A DNA stretch of 64,000 nt, taken from Xiphophorus maculatus. Taxonomy: Eukaryota > Chordata > Actinopteri > Cyprinodontiformes > Poeciliidae. Positions 1 through 11,466 of the stretch are shown here, piece after piece. Within the stretch, counting starts at the first letter, position 1; every line of letters begins with the position of its first letter. The stretch is taken from the NCBI RefSeq assembly GCF_002775205.1, contig NC_036447.1, positions 11,024,501 to 11,088,500 on the forward strand, given 5' to 3'. A program made the position numbers and the translations under genes. The notes beneath the pieces were generated by a model, which was not told the origin of the DNA, searched no databases, and was given only the letters and a program-made list of their open reading frames with translations.

Positions 1-3000
1 TAACATTTTCAACCTTTCTGGGAAGGCGTTTCATAAGGTTTAGGAAAGTGTGCCTGGGAATTTTTGACAATTCTTCCAGGAGTGCATTTCTGAGGATATA
101 CACTGAAGTTGGACAAGATAGTCTGATTCAAACCCTCTGCTCCAATTCACTCGAATGGTCTTCTGTCAGTTTAGGTCGGGAAACAGCCATTCTTCCACAC
201 CAAAATTTCTAATGTAAATATTTATGCATCTTGCTTTGTTCCAAGCTGCACAGTCATGTTGGAACAAGAGGGAGTCATCACCTAGCTGTTCCTACAAAGG
301 TGGGAGCATGAAATTGTCCTAAGAATCTCGGTATGTTGAAGCATAAAGAATTCCTCTCACTGACAATAAGGGGCCAAACGTAGCTCCTAAAAAACAGCTC
401 CCAGCCATAATGTTTCTTACTGTTCCAATGGTTTGAGGTCTGAATGAGATGCCAGAACTGACAAACTGAATGATTTACTCTTGTTTAGAACACAGTAAAG
501 TTAGGTTGTTTGAAAGGATTTTTGGTTGGAAAATTATTAATAATTGTGGTGTGAAAACTAAAAGAGAAAAACAACAACAGTCTTCTTGAGATAACACTTT
601 TTTGAAAACTACAATGAGCAAGTTACAAGCCAACAGTCTGTCAAGCAGCTAACTGAACAACCTGACTAAAAAACATAGTTTTACTATATCCACAGCAACA
701 GTTATTGGGGGTCTATCTTGTATTTTTAAGTCCAAGTATCAATATGATAAATAATATAACTATAATAAAAAATTTATATTATTTCTTGCAGTGGTAGAAA
801 AACTGACTTTTTTAAAATAAAAAGAACATCAAATTATATATTTATGGATTATTCATTAAAAATGCTAGTGCTAACATCATATTTTTAATCAAGGTTATAT
901 TGTGAGAATCTCATATTTATAGTGCAGACCCTCAGCCTCAACATTGACAGCTAGAGTGGAGCAATATCATGTGAGTAAAGGTAGAGACTGCATTGCAGAT
1001 GGAAAATTATTGACTATGATGAAGCAAGAAGGTTATCAGACCAAAGGAGAGAGAGAAAAGTGAGAATGGCTTCTAAGGCCCCGACAAGATCTTGTCTCTC
1101 GAGACAACAAAAAGCTGATACTTCTCGTAAAAGTGAACTCTGTCTTGCAAATTGCTATCTAGTTGGTATGTGACTGTCTGTTAAAACAAGTGGAAGCTAT
1201 TATTAGGAGCCCCATATATGAATGTGAGCACTTTGTGGCTCCTATTTTGAAAAACAAAATGGAAGCAGCTCTTCAACTCTTCCATGTTGTTCATGGTTAA
1301 ATATGACAAAACATTACTCTCCGTACGCTGGGTAACAAACTTAGCACCAGATTCATACCTTCTATGTTGTTGCAGGTGGAAAGGTTTTTGAAAACAACCA
1401 TTTTTACAGGCAATTTGAAATCTTAAAATAGAAAAACCTGGAAGAAAATGACTAAATAAGGCAAATGTTTTCAAAGAAAGAGTGATATATATAGAGAGAG
1501 ACAAGAAAAGAAAAATCTGTCAAAAAAAGGAAACTGTATGCAACCTGCAATCATTTAACTGCTTTTATTCAAAAATGACATTTTGTCTTGTTAAACTGTT
1601 GCATGCATGGTTTAATGTTAAATCCTGTGGTGGTATTATGACCCCCTGAGACTCTTTTTTTGTTACTGAAAGCAGATTTTGAAAGAATGTGATAAAATCT
1701 TGTTTTCTGAGCTAGGTGTATTATTACATCCACCCCTGATTTTACCTAAAATAAACAAAATGCATTAATGCAAATTGGGAAAGAAAAAGTGAATGTATTT
1801 AAGTACGAAAATTAAATGCACCAGAAAATTGATTTGTCATCACTACTATCAACTCAGCTGGGTGTTTCAGGTTAACATAATCTTTTCAAATAATTACAGA
1901 TTAGTACTTTTTTTTGTTTTTTACTCTATATGATATACTGGGATTATCTTCAAATGTGGACGAAAAAGGCTCAAGAACAACAGAACCTTAATTCTTAGAA
2001 AAAAGCTATGGCTGCTTTCTTATTTTCAAATAAGGAGGTCTTATTATACTGCTATGCACCAGAAACACAGCAGGAGCAACACATCACTCAGCTGCAGTTC
2101 ATATGGGATGATAACTACACTTTAAGCACATCGGCTCCTCAGCAGAGGCGCATCCCAAAACACTGCTGCTACCTCAGAAATGCAAATCAGTCCAAAGGTT
2201 TTCCCCAGAAATTTATAGCAGCCCTGAAAAATAAAAAAGGTTTTCAATCTGGTGGATGAGGACATTTTTCTTACTGATGTTTTCGTGCTGTGGCTAAGAT
2301 AAAAGCATGAATGGCTGAACCACATACATTACTGTTCTGGTCTAGTCATTTGTCCTCTGGGCTGCCACTCCAGGCAAGTCCTTATTAGGATCGAGAGAGC
2401 CCCAATTCCTACACAGAGCGACAGCATAACACCAAGCACTCCACGGCAGGCCAGACGGATATCGAAGCCGACAATCTCCTCTCAACATTTTCAATGATCT
2501 GGCTTGAGCTGAAGATGAGAGGTGTTATAAATCCCCTGCCACCCTGAAAATAAAAACAGGACTTCCCCCAGTGCAGCGCATGAATATAAAGTAGACTGAT
2601 TATATGTTGTGAAGTCAGCAGCAGTGAGCCAGACACCAATATAAAATCCAAACCCTTGGTTTTAAAGAACAGCTCAAACTCCTGTTAGACCCCCAGCCGT
2701 TAATTTGGCCGCATTAGCTGAACATTCAGTCACCTCCTTCATGCTGCACTGATTTAGCAATGCTTTGTTGCTTAGCTAAAACTCTGCAGATATGATTTGA
2801 CAGAGCATTTCCACCCCTGCACATTGATGACATCACACCAAGAAAAAAAAAAAAACAGTAACAATGACCAAGTGGGTAAAAATCTCATTGTTGAACAGTG
2901 GTGGCATTAACATATTACTCACTACTCAACCACACCCAAATGTGCTGCCTTCACATTCAGGTTAAAGTTCAAATCTTGCCATAAAAAAAAAATCTTGCCG

Positions 3001-3265
3001 TAATGTCAGCAATAAAGGTTTTTCTTCTTTTTTTTTTTTTGCTTTGCATGAAGGATGGAAAGGCTTAAGTAAGGGGGACTCTGTTGCTTCTGAGAGCTGG
3101 GGCAGCTGTAATATTTTCCATCCCTGCAGATTAGCTTAACAGACACACTTCTCTGCACTTTCATACGGCTTTCTTGGAAACAAGTTTGCAAAAGTCGGAA
3201 AACTTAAGGTCATTTAGCAAAGTTTGACTCTAGAATATTTATGTCATCACCAGTTTGGAGGAAAA
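1..3265. other. AT-rich non-coding stretch, no gene seen
   Basis: I found no exon with a recognisable protein family, no splice-bounded reading frame and no RNA gene here. The open frames present are short, have no partner exons and no codon-like character. If the gene whose first exon lies at 5937-6188 continues to the left, this stretch would be part of its first intron. Only short A/T runs and small inverted repeats are visible. Confidence 0.5.
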
Positions 3266-3267
3266 TA

Positions 3268-3962
3268 AATACAGTACCTTACGAAAGTAAACGGAAAAAG
3301 TTCAAGTAAACCGCTTTTTTCCAGTAAGAACAACACATTTCAATGTTTTTATTTAGCTTTTATGTGACAAGACCACCACAAAGTGGCACGTCATTTCAGA
3401 GTGGAAAGAAAAGGTTATTTGGTGGGGCTTTTTTTTATTGAAAAGTGCGGAATATATTTTTATTTAAGCCCCTGTACTCTAACACCTAGTGAATAATCCA
3501 GTTCAACCAACACTAGCCAAGGCACTGTTAAGAGAAAGGAATGGGACGATTTTAGACAGGTTATATTCTCAACCTGTCTAGAACAGGTTGAGATATAAAA
3601 TAAAACCCAAATCAATCAATCAAAAAACAGACAGAAATTAGCACAACTACTAATTTAGTAAAACATGCCCATCTACCTAAACTGACAGGCTGGGAAGGGA
3701 GATAATTATTCAGAAATGAAGCAGAGAAGGAAATTGTAACTCTGGAGGAGCTGCAAATATCTGAAGCTCAGGTAGAAACCATTGACAGCAGAACTGTGTT
3801 TTTCTTTTTGGTCCATATACAAAACAATACATATGTTCCTGCCCTGAACAAATCATCCCCCTGGTGAAGCGTGAGGGTGGCAGAATCATGCTGGAAGATG
3901 ACACTAAATACAGACCAATCCAGGAAGAAACTCAACAATGAATCTGAGGCAAGACTAAGAAA
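3268..3962 (+). repeat. Decayed interspersed repeat with transposase-like core
   Basis: This is one of about ten copies in the window of the same family. The order of recognisable blocks is: a block about an mRNA-like AT-rich 5' part (about 3350-3470), a block reading like 'occurs in fish, first-half' text around 3480-3530, then the core near 3860-3890, where the sequence resembles a stretch encoding Val-Lys-His-Gly-Gly-Gly-Ser followed by Met-Leu. That motif is typical of Tc1-like transposases. Later blocks (3900-3960) also match the other copies. Many substitutions and indels break any reading frame. An inverted repeat (3567-3577 with 3583-3593) lies within it. Confidence 0.55.
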
Positions 3963-5936
3963 AAAAAACAGATAAACTGAGCTCAAGCTTTTTCATAAAG
4001 GCAAACAAGCTCTCCACGTGCAAAGCAGATATACATATCGTTTGTTTTGCTTTTTGTTTTAAATTTATTTTGTTTGTTTATTCTTTTATTACACTATGTT
4101 CAGTAAAGTCAAACCAAAAAAAATACATACCCTGAAAAACTTGCAGGAAAAGGTAGTTCTGAAAAGATTGGCTGAAAACAAAACGATGCGACTCTTTACA
4201 GATTTGTAAAATCATTTGAAAATCATGTGTAATTTTCTATCTAGTTCATAATTATGTACTACTTTGAGTTGGTCTGTCAAACACCTTGAAGTTTGCAGAT
4301 TTGTTACAAAATATGAGAAGGTTTGAGGCTCTGTGTTCAGTTTTTTTTAAACACAATAAGCTTTAACAATAATAAATGTAAACAAGGAGATGATAATATG
4401 TCTATTAAGGAATTTCTTTCAAAGTCAAGCTTAAATTAACTGTTGGAGTCAAAATTTGCAGCTGTTTATTGCTCTCCATCTTCATTCTAAATTAATTTTC
4501 TGATCCTCTAAACAAATTAATATTCAATTTATAACCTGTCAGAAGTAATACACTGACAACCATCACATTTCACAGTGATGACATTATAATGTACTTTTTT
4601 CAGCTGAAAGGCTCAAAACTGTTTTATCAATTCTGATTGAAAAATTATTGTACTAATTGATCATACTGGTGGCAGCCAATTTGAGAAGCTCCAAACAAAT
4701 AATATTAATCTTCATTTACTACCCGCTACAAATATCTGGGCATCCACTTTGTTCTTTTTTTTATTCTTATTTAAAGATTATTTAAATAAGAATCTTTGAT
4801 CCCTCCAGTATCCACAGCGATCCCATAAGCTGGAAACAAAGCCTCTTTACTGCCATTGATAGTGCAAATCTGCTCCTGCAGAACCAACAGAGACTGCCTT
4901 TGAGGGGGGTGAGAAGGGGAGAGGGTACCTTTCCCACTCTCATTTCCGGACTGTCCAGCCAGGCAGTTCGATACGTTTTAGAGCCCGAATGCGATTGATC
5001 CGACCCCCCCTCACCCAACACACACATACATACAATCCCCCAATCACGTGTGTAAGTGCATTACAGCAGGCACTGCCTGTCAGCACTCACTAGACAGGAC
5101 GGCGATCTGAAGCAAGCCATTTAGTTTTCCCAAACAGGAGCAAACAGGCCACTTCACCTCCATTACTGGCTCTTTCAGTGGTGGAGAAATTGCTGTCTGT
5201 CTTCCAGTGGAGTACTTCAGCCTACATAATCCACTCTGATGATATCCCGCACATCCCTCTGCCCTTCGGTGATGCTCTTTTAAAAACAAGATACGGCCAT
5301 TTTTGGTGCACTGAGGCCAAGACAGCTCTATTGTCATTTACTTTTTTATTGCTTAGTATAAATCAGATAAAGGTTAGAGACATACTTTGATGCAGAAATA
5401 AGTATAAACTTTATATTATGTTTTAGACTCTAAATGTCTCTATAAAAGGACATGCAGCACTTTTCACCCTTAGCTTTGAAAAAATGTTTTACAAAATATT
5501 TATAAAACAATCTGAAGGGAATCAGAAACCGGTACTGGCTGAGGAAAATGCTGATATGTGCATCTCTAGTTCATACCGCTAACCCTACATTGGCCACATA
5601 ATTAAAGGCTCGGTTTGTTTACATTGTCCACCCGGAGTTGTGCTTTAAGGATATTTATCAACCAGATGATTTTGAAAAGTTATAACAGGATGTCTGAGAA
5701 GCAGCCTGATGGAGAAATGCGTTACATTGTTACAACTCCTGCTTCGTATTAAAAGTCAACTCAAGGCATGTGTAGCTGTGAAACGTGGTGGTATTTCCCT
5801 CCCAGCTGGTAATGGAAGCAGCACAGTGCATGCAGGGCCTTCTGCTGCAGCTCCAACAACAACCATCACTTGGATAAACATGTTGAATAAAAACAGTCTT
5901 ACTGTTCTTAAAATATGAATCGCCAATTGTCCTCAC
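3963..5936. other. Non-coding stretch, probable intron of the 5937-6188 gene
   Basis: The stretch lies just 3' of the splice donor of the minus-strand exon at 5937-6188, so it should be intronic. The part around 4850-5340 is more GC-rich than the surroundings. It holds several short open frames on both strands, but none is bounded by good splice sites in a usable phase or resembles a known family. I make no gene call here. Confidence 0.4.
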
Positions 5937-6188
5937 CTGTCCAATCTCGCCGATCCCTCCTGAGCCGTCGATTCTGGGGCGCTTGCACTCAGCCCCAGTG
6001 GAGTCCACCAGAGCGGCCGCCGTCTGTCCGTCGGGCTCCGGGTCTCCGCGCTTCATGCCTCGCACGGCTCCTGGAGCACCGGACGGGTTGGCGTGAACCC
6101 CGGCCATGGTCTCCAGCTCCCTGTCCCGGTCTATGAGAGCCCGGGACACAGGCAGCATGATGGATGCAACGTCGGTCGACATTAACAT
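5937..6188 (-). CDS. First coding exon of an unidentified (probably nuclear) protein, partial gene
   Basis: An ATG at 6188 opens an 84-codon frame that ends in phase 0 at a consensus splice donor (CAG|GTGAGG, exon end 5937). The exon is GC-rich and CpG-rich, unlike its AT-rich surroundings, which fits a 5' exon in a CpG-type promoter. The encoded peptide has alternative in-frame Met codons at residues 3, 11, 28 and 45. It is rich in Gly, Ala, Asp and Arg, and around residue 69 has a short basic cluster (Cys-Lys-Arg-Pro-Arg) that looks like a nuclear localisation signal. A disordered N-terminus of a transcription or RNA-binding factor is my guess from composition only; I do not recognise the family. 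No downstream exon could be found between 1 and 5936, so the first intron is likely long and the rest of the gene lies outside the window. Reading past the donor reaches in-frame sequence without homology, which is intron. Confidence 0.6.
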
Positions 6189-7110
6189 TTAAAAAAATCT
6201 TCTTTTGTTCCTTTTTTACCCGAAATAAATCGAGGCTAAGACCGCCTACTTAATTTTCTGCACCTCCGTGCCTTGAGCCTGACGGTGGAGGATAATAAAC
6301 GTCTTAATAGGACAAGTTTTTTTTTTGTTTTTTTCTAAGTTGGGCCTTTCTACAACCCCCCTAAAGAGTTGACGTCTGTAAGAAAAAAAAAATTAGCAAA
6401 TATCTAATAGCCAGCTTTGTTTTTACTCTCAGCAAATATGAAAATGTCCCTGTAAAATAAAAGCAGCTTTAATTTGAAGCTAAGCAGGTAGCCCCTCTGC
6501 TGTCCGTGTATTTATTTACTGCGGGGCTGCCTTAGAGGCCTGCCTTATTTCAGACCATAACAAAACCAATTAAACACACCAACTGACTGCTGAGCTCAGT
6601 TTTCGTTTGCCCCGTCTTTTAAGCCTCCTCCTCCTCCTCTCCTCTTACCGGAGCCGAGTGTTTAGAGAGCGGAACACCGACAACAGCCTACCGCAACCTC
6701 AAGACGAAGAGCCCCTCAACATGTCTTCCCCGTCGCCTTTTTCCTCCCTATCAGCCACAGAGAAGTGGTTCACTGAAAGTCAGCCCTCCTCATGAGCTCT
6801 TGTCCATGTTAGTCCGCAAGAGGGGGGAAAAAAAAGCTTTCTCTGGCTTAAAGTGGGGGAAAAAACAACCAAAAGGACGGACGCACAAACGGAGGGACGG
6901 ATAAACGGACGGAGGGGCTGCGGTGTTTCCTTCTCCCTCTCTTGGTTATTATTTTCTTCCCTCTCCCCGTTTTTTTCCCGGCGGTGTGTTCCTGTAGCGT
7001 GTGTGTTACAGAAAGGAAACTGTCCTCCCTCCCTCCTCCTCCCACTCTCCTGCTGTATTCATTCCCCTCCTCCTATCTTCCGCTCTGCCTTTGAACGCTG
7101 AGCCAGGCAG
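6189..7110 (-). promoter_or_regulatory. Putative promoter/5' UTR region of the 5937-6188 gene
   Basis: Upstream of the ATG at 6188 the sequence turns locally GC- and pyrimidine-rich (about 6600-7110), with CpG dinucleotides and long CCTCCTCC tracts on the plus strand, i.e. purine-rich on the coding strand. This is unlike the AT-rich flanks and resembles a TATA-less, CpG-type vertebrate promoter with a 5' UTR. I see no clear TATA box and cannot place the transcription start. The short open frames here are compositional. Confidence 0.35.
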
Positions 7111-7800
7111 CCATGCAGCCCGCAAAATACACGCAGTGTGCCGCAGTGCTTCCATACATTTTACTGAGGGGAGGTGTGTTTATGGGGAGGAGGGAAAGCC
7201 CTGCTTTAGGAGCCTCTCTGCTCCCCTCGGTCCAAATACTTTAAATCAAATTATCCTCCTTACATTTCTACTTGTGTTGTTCGGATTTTCCAGCTGTTTC
7301 CATGCAGACACCTCACATGACTAAATAATAACGGGGTGGGCTTCTCTGCGAGATTTCATGCCTAACTCATTACACAACCATTACCCAGGCCAAGGTCCTC
7401 ACACAAGCCCAGCTGTGAGTCATGCAGCTCACAGAACCTCATGTTCCTCTGGCAATTTTATTGCTTGGATGACACCCAGTGGTCAAAGGCTACCAAGGGA
7501 GGAACATATAAAAAAAGGTACAGAGAAGGCTTTATTGACTTCTAAATAAACTGGTCATAAACATTTAAAGGACATGCTTGTTCTTATACTCAGAAGGCAT
7601 AAGTAGCTAAATCTAAAGGCAAACCCTAAACTTTCCAGACTTTTGTTCTTTCCTAATTTTACCCAAATGCAAACTATTTGGTAATTTGGTGACAGTTTCA
7701 GTCAAGTCTTAATGAGTCACATTAAACCGTGAACCACAAATTGAGTGTATACTGTATGAGGGAAAACAATTACATCACTTTCACCAGATACTGGGCTCAA
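7111..7800. other. Non-coding stretch, nothing recognised
   Basis: Intergenic sequence between the CpG-rich region and the first of a series of repeats. No splice-bounded frame, RNA gene or repeat could be recognised. Confidence 0.4.
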
Positions 7801-7804
7801 ATGT

Positions 7805-8290
7805 TCAGTCCCTTGCATAAATATTAACACCCCTTTAACTTTTTCATATTTGGGTTTTATTTAGAATTCATGTGACGGACCAATGCAGAACAGTTCATGA
7901 TGGTGAAGCGGACGGAAAGTGGTTTTCAACTGTTTTTACCATCAAAAATGTGAAAATTGTGGTGTGCACTTTGTAGCACCATCTTTCACTGGCAGCAAAA
8001 GAGCATCTGTGAAACTAAATTTTCAGGTTTTGCCACATATTCGTCATTTAATTTGGACTTTCAGGATATTCATTAATGTACTTCGATCTAATCCACTCCC
8101 CTGTCTGGCTGCATCCTTAGGATCATATTCCTGCTGGCAAATCTCCATCCCAGCCTCAAGACTTTTAAGCTTCCAACTGTTTTTCTCCCATGACTGCCCC
8201 ATATGTGGGTCCATTTATCTTCCATCAACTCTAACCAACTTCTCTGTCCTTTCTGCAGACAATTCCCACAGCATAATACTGCTACTGCCA
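7805..8290 (-). repeat. Decayed copy of the transposase-core repeat, reverse orientation
   Basis: Same family as the repeat at 3268-3962 but inverted. The characteristic blocks occur in reverse order: the end block with a 'cacccctttaac' stretch near 7827, a middle block about 8040-8150, and the core near 8200-8285. There the plus strand carries 'ctctaaccaacttc', followed shortly by 'cacagcataatactgct', the reverse complement of the core seen in other copies. It is too mutated to encode anything. Confidence 0.55.
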
Positions 8291-8379
8291 CAATAACGGC
8301 TTCCAGGTGACTATGCACTACTTTGTTTTAGGCTATCACATACAATCCAATAAAATACATTAAACTTCGTCGTTACAAC

Positions 8380-9000
8380 ATGCCAAAATGTGCAGAGCAT
8401 CACAAAGGAGTGTACTCTTACCATTTCTTTTCACTCTACACCAAGCTTGCACTTTATGTCAAGAGTCCTGTCATCTTCAGAAAGAGTCTGCTGACTCTGG
8501 AGTCGTCAGGTGTATCAGAGATGGTCACGAAGCTGAAGACAGAGTTGGCGGACCTCTTTGTGGCATGGTGTGGCAACAATCATCTTATCTTGGATGTGAA
8601 CAAAACAAGATTCTAGATTTCAGAAGAAACAGGGTCAGGTCAAACACTTTCTATAGAGAGGATCTGGAGGTGGCGGAGGCAGAAAAATACTTCACTGTTA
8701 ACATACAGACGAAAGGATGAAGCCGTCTACAAAATGGGAGAGAGCAGACTTTATTTTGTGGTCCTTCAGGGTTTGCAGCAATATGCCACATATCTTTTTT
8801 AAATCTGCTGTGGAGAATACAATCTTGTCTGTCATAATCTGCCGGGGTGGCAGCATCAGAGCCAGGGACTTTAAAAAGTTCAAACAAACAGATAAAGAAA
8901 GTTGGTCCTGTTCTGGGAGATCTGGAGATGATGGTGAAAAGAAGGTTTCTCAGAGAATGAAGATCATGGACAACCCTGAGCATCCTCTTCTTGACTAACA
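8380..9000 (+). pseudogene. Fossil LINE (non-LTR retrotransposon) reverse-transcriptase C-terminal fragment
   Basis: Three successive plus-strand frames together resemble the end of a fish LINE ORF2. Frame one reads a segment with Trp-Cys-Gly-Asn-Asn-His-Leu-Ile-Leu-Asp-Val-Asn-Lys-Thr (about 8567-8608). A shifted frame continues with Asp-Phe-Arg-Arg-Asn-Arg (about 8615-8640). Then comes a frame with Ser-Phe-Arg-Val-Cys-Ser-Asn-Met and a Cys-Arg-Gly-Gly-Ser-Ile segment (about 8760-8865), ending near a Met-Asp-Asn-x-Glu-His-Pro block (about 8965). This order (Asn-His-Leu-x-Leu-Asn-x-x-Lys-Thr, Asp-Phe-Arg-Arg, then a Trp-Gly-Gly-Ser-Ile region) is what L2-like elements of fish show after the catalytic domain. 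At least two frameshifts and several stops make it dead. No 5' part of the element is visible. Confidence 0.65.
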
Positions 9001-11159
9001 GCAAGACAGAGGCTTCCTCAGAACACAAAACTCATATTTGAAGAAACTCTAATATGAGTCCTCTTAGGATTGTAGTGTTTTTGTATTAAATTTCAATACA
9101 TTTTCTCTTTATGAGTTTTAGTATGTTTCCCTTCTTTCAGACAGTAAATTGTCCAGTTTTATTTTTAGCAAAAGAAATGTGCCAGTGTTTGCAGAAGGGA
9201 TTAGAAATACGTTTTCTTTGCAATATTTAGAGTAACCAAACATGACCCAGTGGTATGCATTTACATTAGTGGTTAAGAAAAAAAAAACAGTTCTGTGGTC
9301 GAATAAATGTAGAAATTGGTAGGCTTAGTAGTGGGTGAAAAGACGATGTACTATATTTGCTTATTGGCTCCTAAATAAAAGAAATTGTATATTATTTACC
9401 TTGCTTTCAGCCATGAAATCTAGGTAATTTAATACACTGCAATGCAAATATTTTTCCCATTGCCAGATGGGTTTAGGTGTCTAACCTCTTCACAACCCCA
9501 GATTAAATTGCTCCCTCTCAGCATGTGCAATTTAAATAAACTTACATCAATTGAAACAAGCTGTGTTTTTATAAGCTATGGGTATAGAAGTCCATTTGAC
9601 CAAAATGACAAAAATATGGAAAACTCACCCAGTTAGAAGATGGTTGATTTTTAAACTCATAAGGACTAAAACATATACACCATCTTTGTATGAGATATTT
9701 CAGTTATTTTCTGAGTTTGCCTACTGATAGTACTTGAACTGGTATTAATACTTTAATCACAAATGTATTTTTCTGGGATTATATAAAAACACAAAATGGA
9801 ATAATTGAAGCAAAAGGTAAAAGATGCATGGGTTTTAAATCTTTAAAAAATATATACAAGAGTATATACAGTATGTGTATATTTGCAATTAGCCTACAAA
9901 GATATACTTCCCATGGCCATCTCCATGGTGAAACATGGTAGTTCGCTGTGGAGATGCTAGGGATAACCAACTCTACAAAGCATTGACACAATGAGGCCAA
10001 ATAGGAAAAAAATTCACAATTTCCTTTTATTTTGAAATTAGGCAGTGAATTATGTTGCAACATTAAACCCCAAAACTGTATGTAAAATGTAATGGAAGTT
10101 TGCGGTGGTGACCTGACGATTTGTACAAGGCATTATACATGCACTGATAATCAGCAAAAGCAAATTGCTAGTAGTTTTCAGTGGAATTGTTTACACTTTG
10201 AACACTTTTAATGTCAAAATTTGCATTTGAAGTCTTAACAAAAAGGTACTATGTTCTTAAGGATACTGGACAAACCCCATTACATTTTACATAATTTATG
10301 CAGTCAAACAAAATGGTTTTTATTTACAAAGCTGAATTCAAAGAACAGCAGTTTAAAAAAAAATGTGAATTGGACTGCCATTTATTATTTGTAAGCCATG
10401 CAATACCTGCATGCAGCTTGTGGGATATTTCCAATGTACTGGGTTTGCAGATGGTGAACAGGTTTATACATATGACGGTGAAATAAAGTCTGAACAGATG
10501 TTCAACAAAAATCTTATTTTTGACACTAGTGAATGTTGGGACAAAAGCATTTTATATAGGTGCACCTACAAGGATTTGTGTGCACTAACATTTGACCTAA
10601 CAAGCAAAGAGTCTTAATTCATTAAATGATATCAAGTTCTTGACTTTACAGGCAGAAATTTAAATATAGAAATAAAGTACATTTGGTCGAGATTTGAAGA
10701 CATAATCTCATCTTTGTCTTTATCGCACTTAGATTTGTAATCCATCTTCAGCACAAATACTAAGTACATGAATTCCTCTCAATTTGAGATGTTGACCTTT
10801 TTATTTTGCTGGCAAACAGAATGACGGAGACAAAATGTCGGCAAAAAAGTAGAAGTATATTTTGACTTTGTTCAGTTGAAAACACTTCATATATATTTCT
10901 ATGATGCATTTATTGGTGTAAATGCAAACATTTATAAGCAGAATTTGCAAAAAGTACCCCCTAATTACAATTAAATATGAGGGATGTTTTAAAAACAGTA
11001 TCTCAAAAAGCTCACATGTAATGCCTTTCTGAAGACAAGGTGATTTTCTTGCTGTAGTTTTGACCTAAATGTTTACTGCCCATCCCCATGTCAATAAGTA
11101 AAATAGTTGCAGGATTAAAGGAAAACACAAACCCCCGCCTTCAGAGTTGTTTAAGAGCT
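9001..11159. other. Non-coding stretch with one probable repeat tail
   Basis: Nothing coding is recognised between the LINE fragment and the 3' end of the ZP gene. The part at about 9960-10145 resembles the 3' end of the repeat family seen elsewhere (a 'ctacaaagcattgacacaatga' start and a 'tttgtacaaggcattatac' end), but is strongly diverged. Confidence 0.4.
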
Positions 11160-11165
11160 TTTATT
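11160..11165 (-). terminator. Candidate poly(A) signal of the ZP gene
   Basis: The minus strand reads AATAAA here, about 300 nt after the ZP stop codon at 11467-11469, giving a short 3' UTR. It is the nearest canonical hexamer I could see on that strand after the stop codon. Confidence 0.5.
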
Positions 11166-11466
11166 GAAGGTTATTTGTATCATATCTGAGGACAAAGAGG
11201 AGAGAAGACAGTCAGAACACAGATATAAAAGCTTTCAAACAGGAGCTTCTGCTATTTGTACCATCATTTTTCAAGTGTTATGTATGTTTTGGCTAACAAA
11301 AAAAACGTTATTTACTCAGTTACCATTCTCATTTAATTAGGTTAAATTAAATTGCAGATTTCACAAACTTTCTGGACATTTTCAGTCTGATTACAATAAA
11401 GCTGCATGTTAGTATACCTTCCACTGGAACTCAAGGATGCTGTGAATTAAATCCATTTTTCCATCG

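Noticed and set aside
4782..5390. GC-richer stretch with overlapping frames on both strands
   Set aside because: There is no splice-consistent exon for the minus-strand gene here and no recognisable protein. It could be a conserved non-coding element, but only comparison would show that.
7919..8296. A 125-codon plus-strand frame
   Set aside because: It lies within a decayed interspersed repeat present in many copies and has no matching exon structure.
8651..9028. A 125-codon minus-strand frame
   Set aside because: It is antisense to the LINE fossil.
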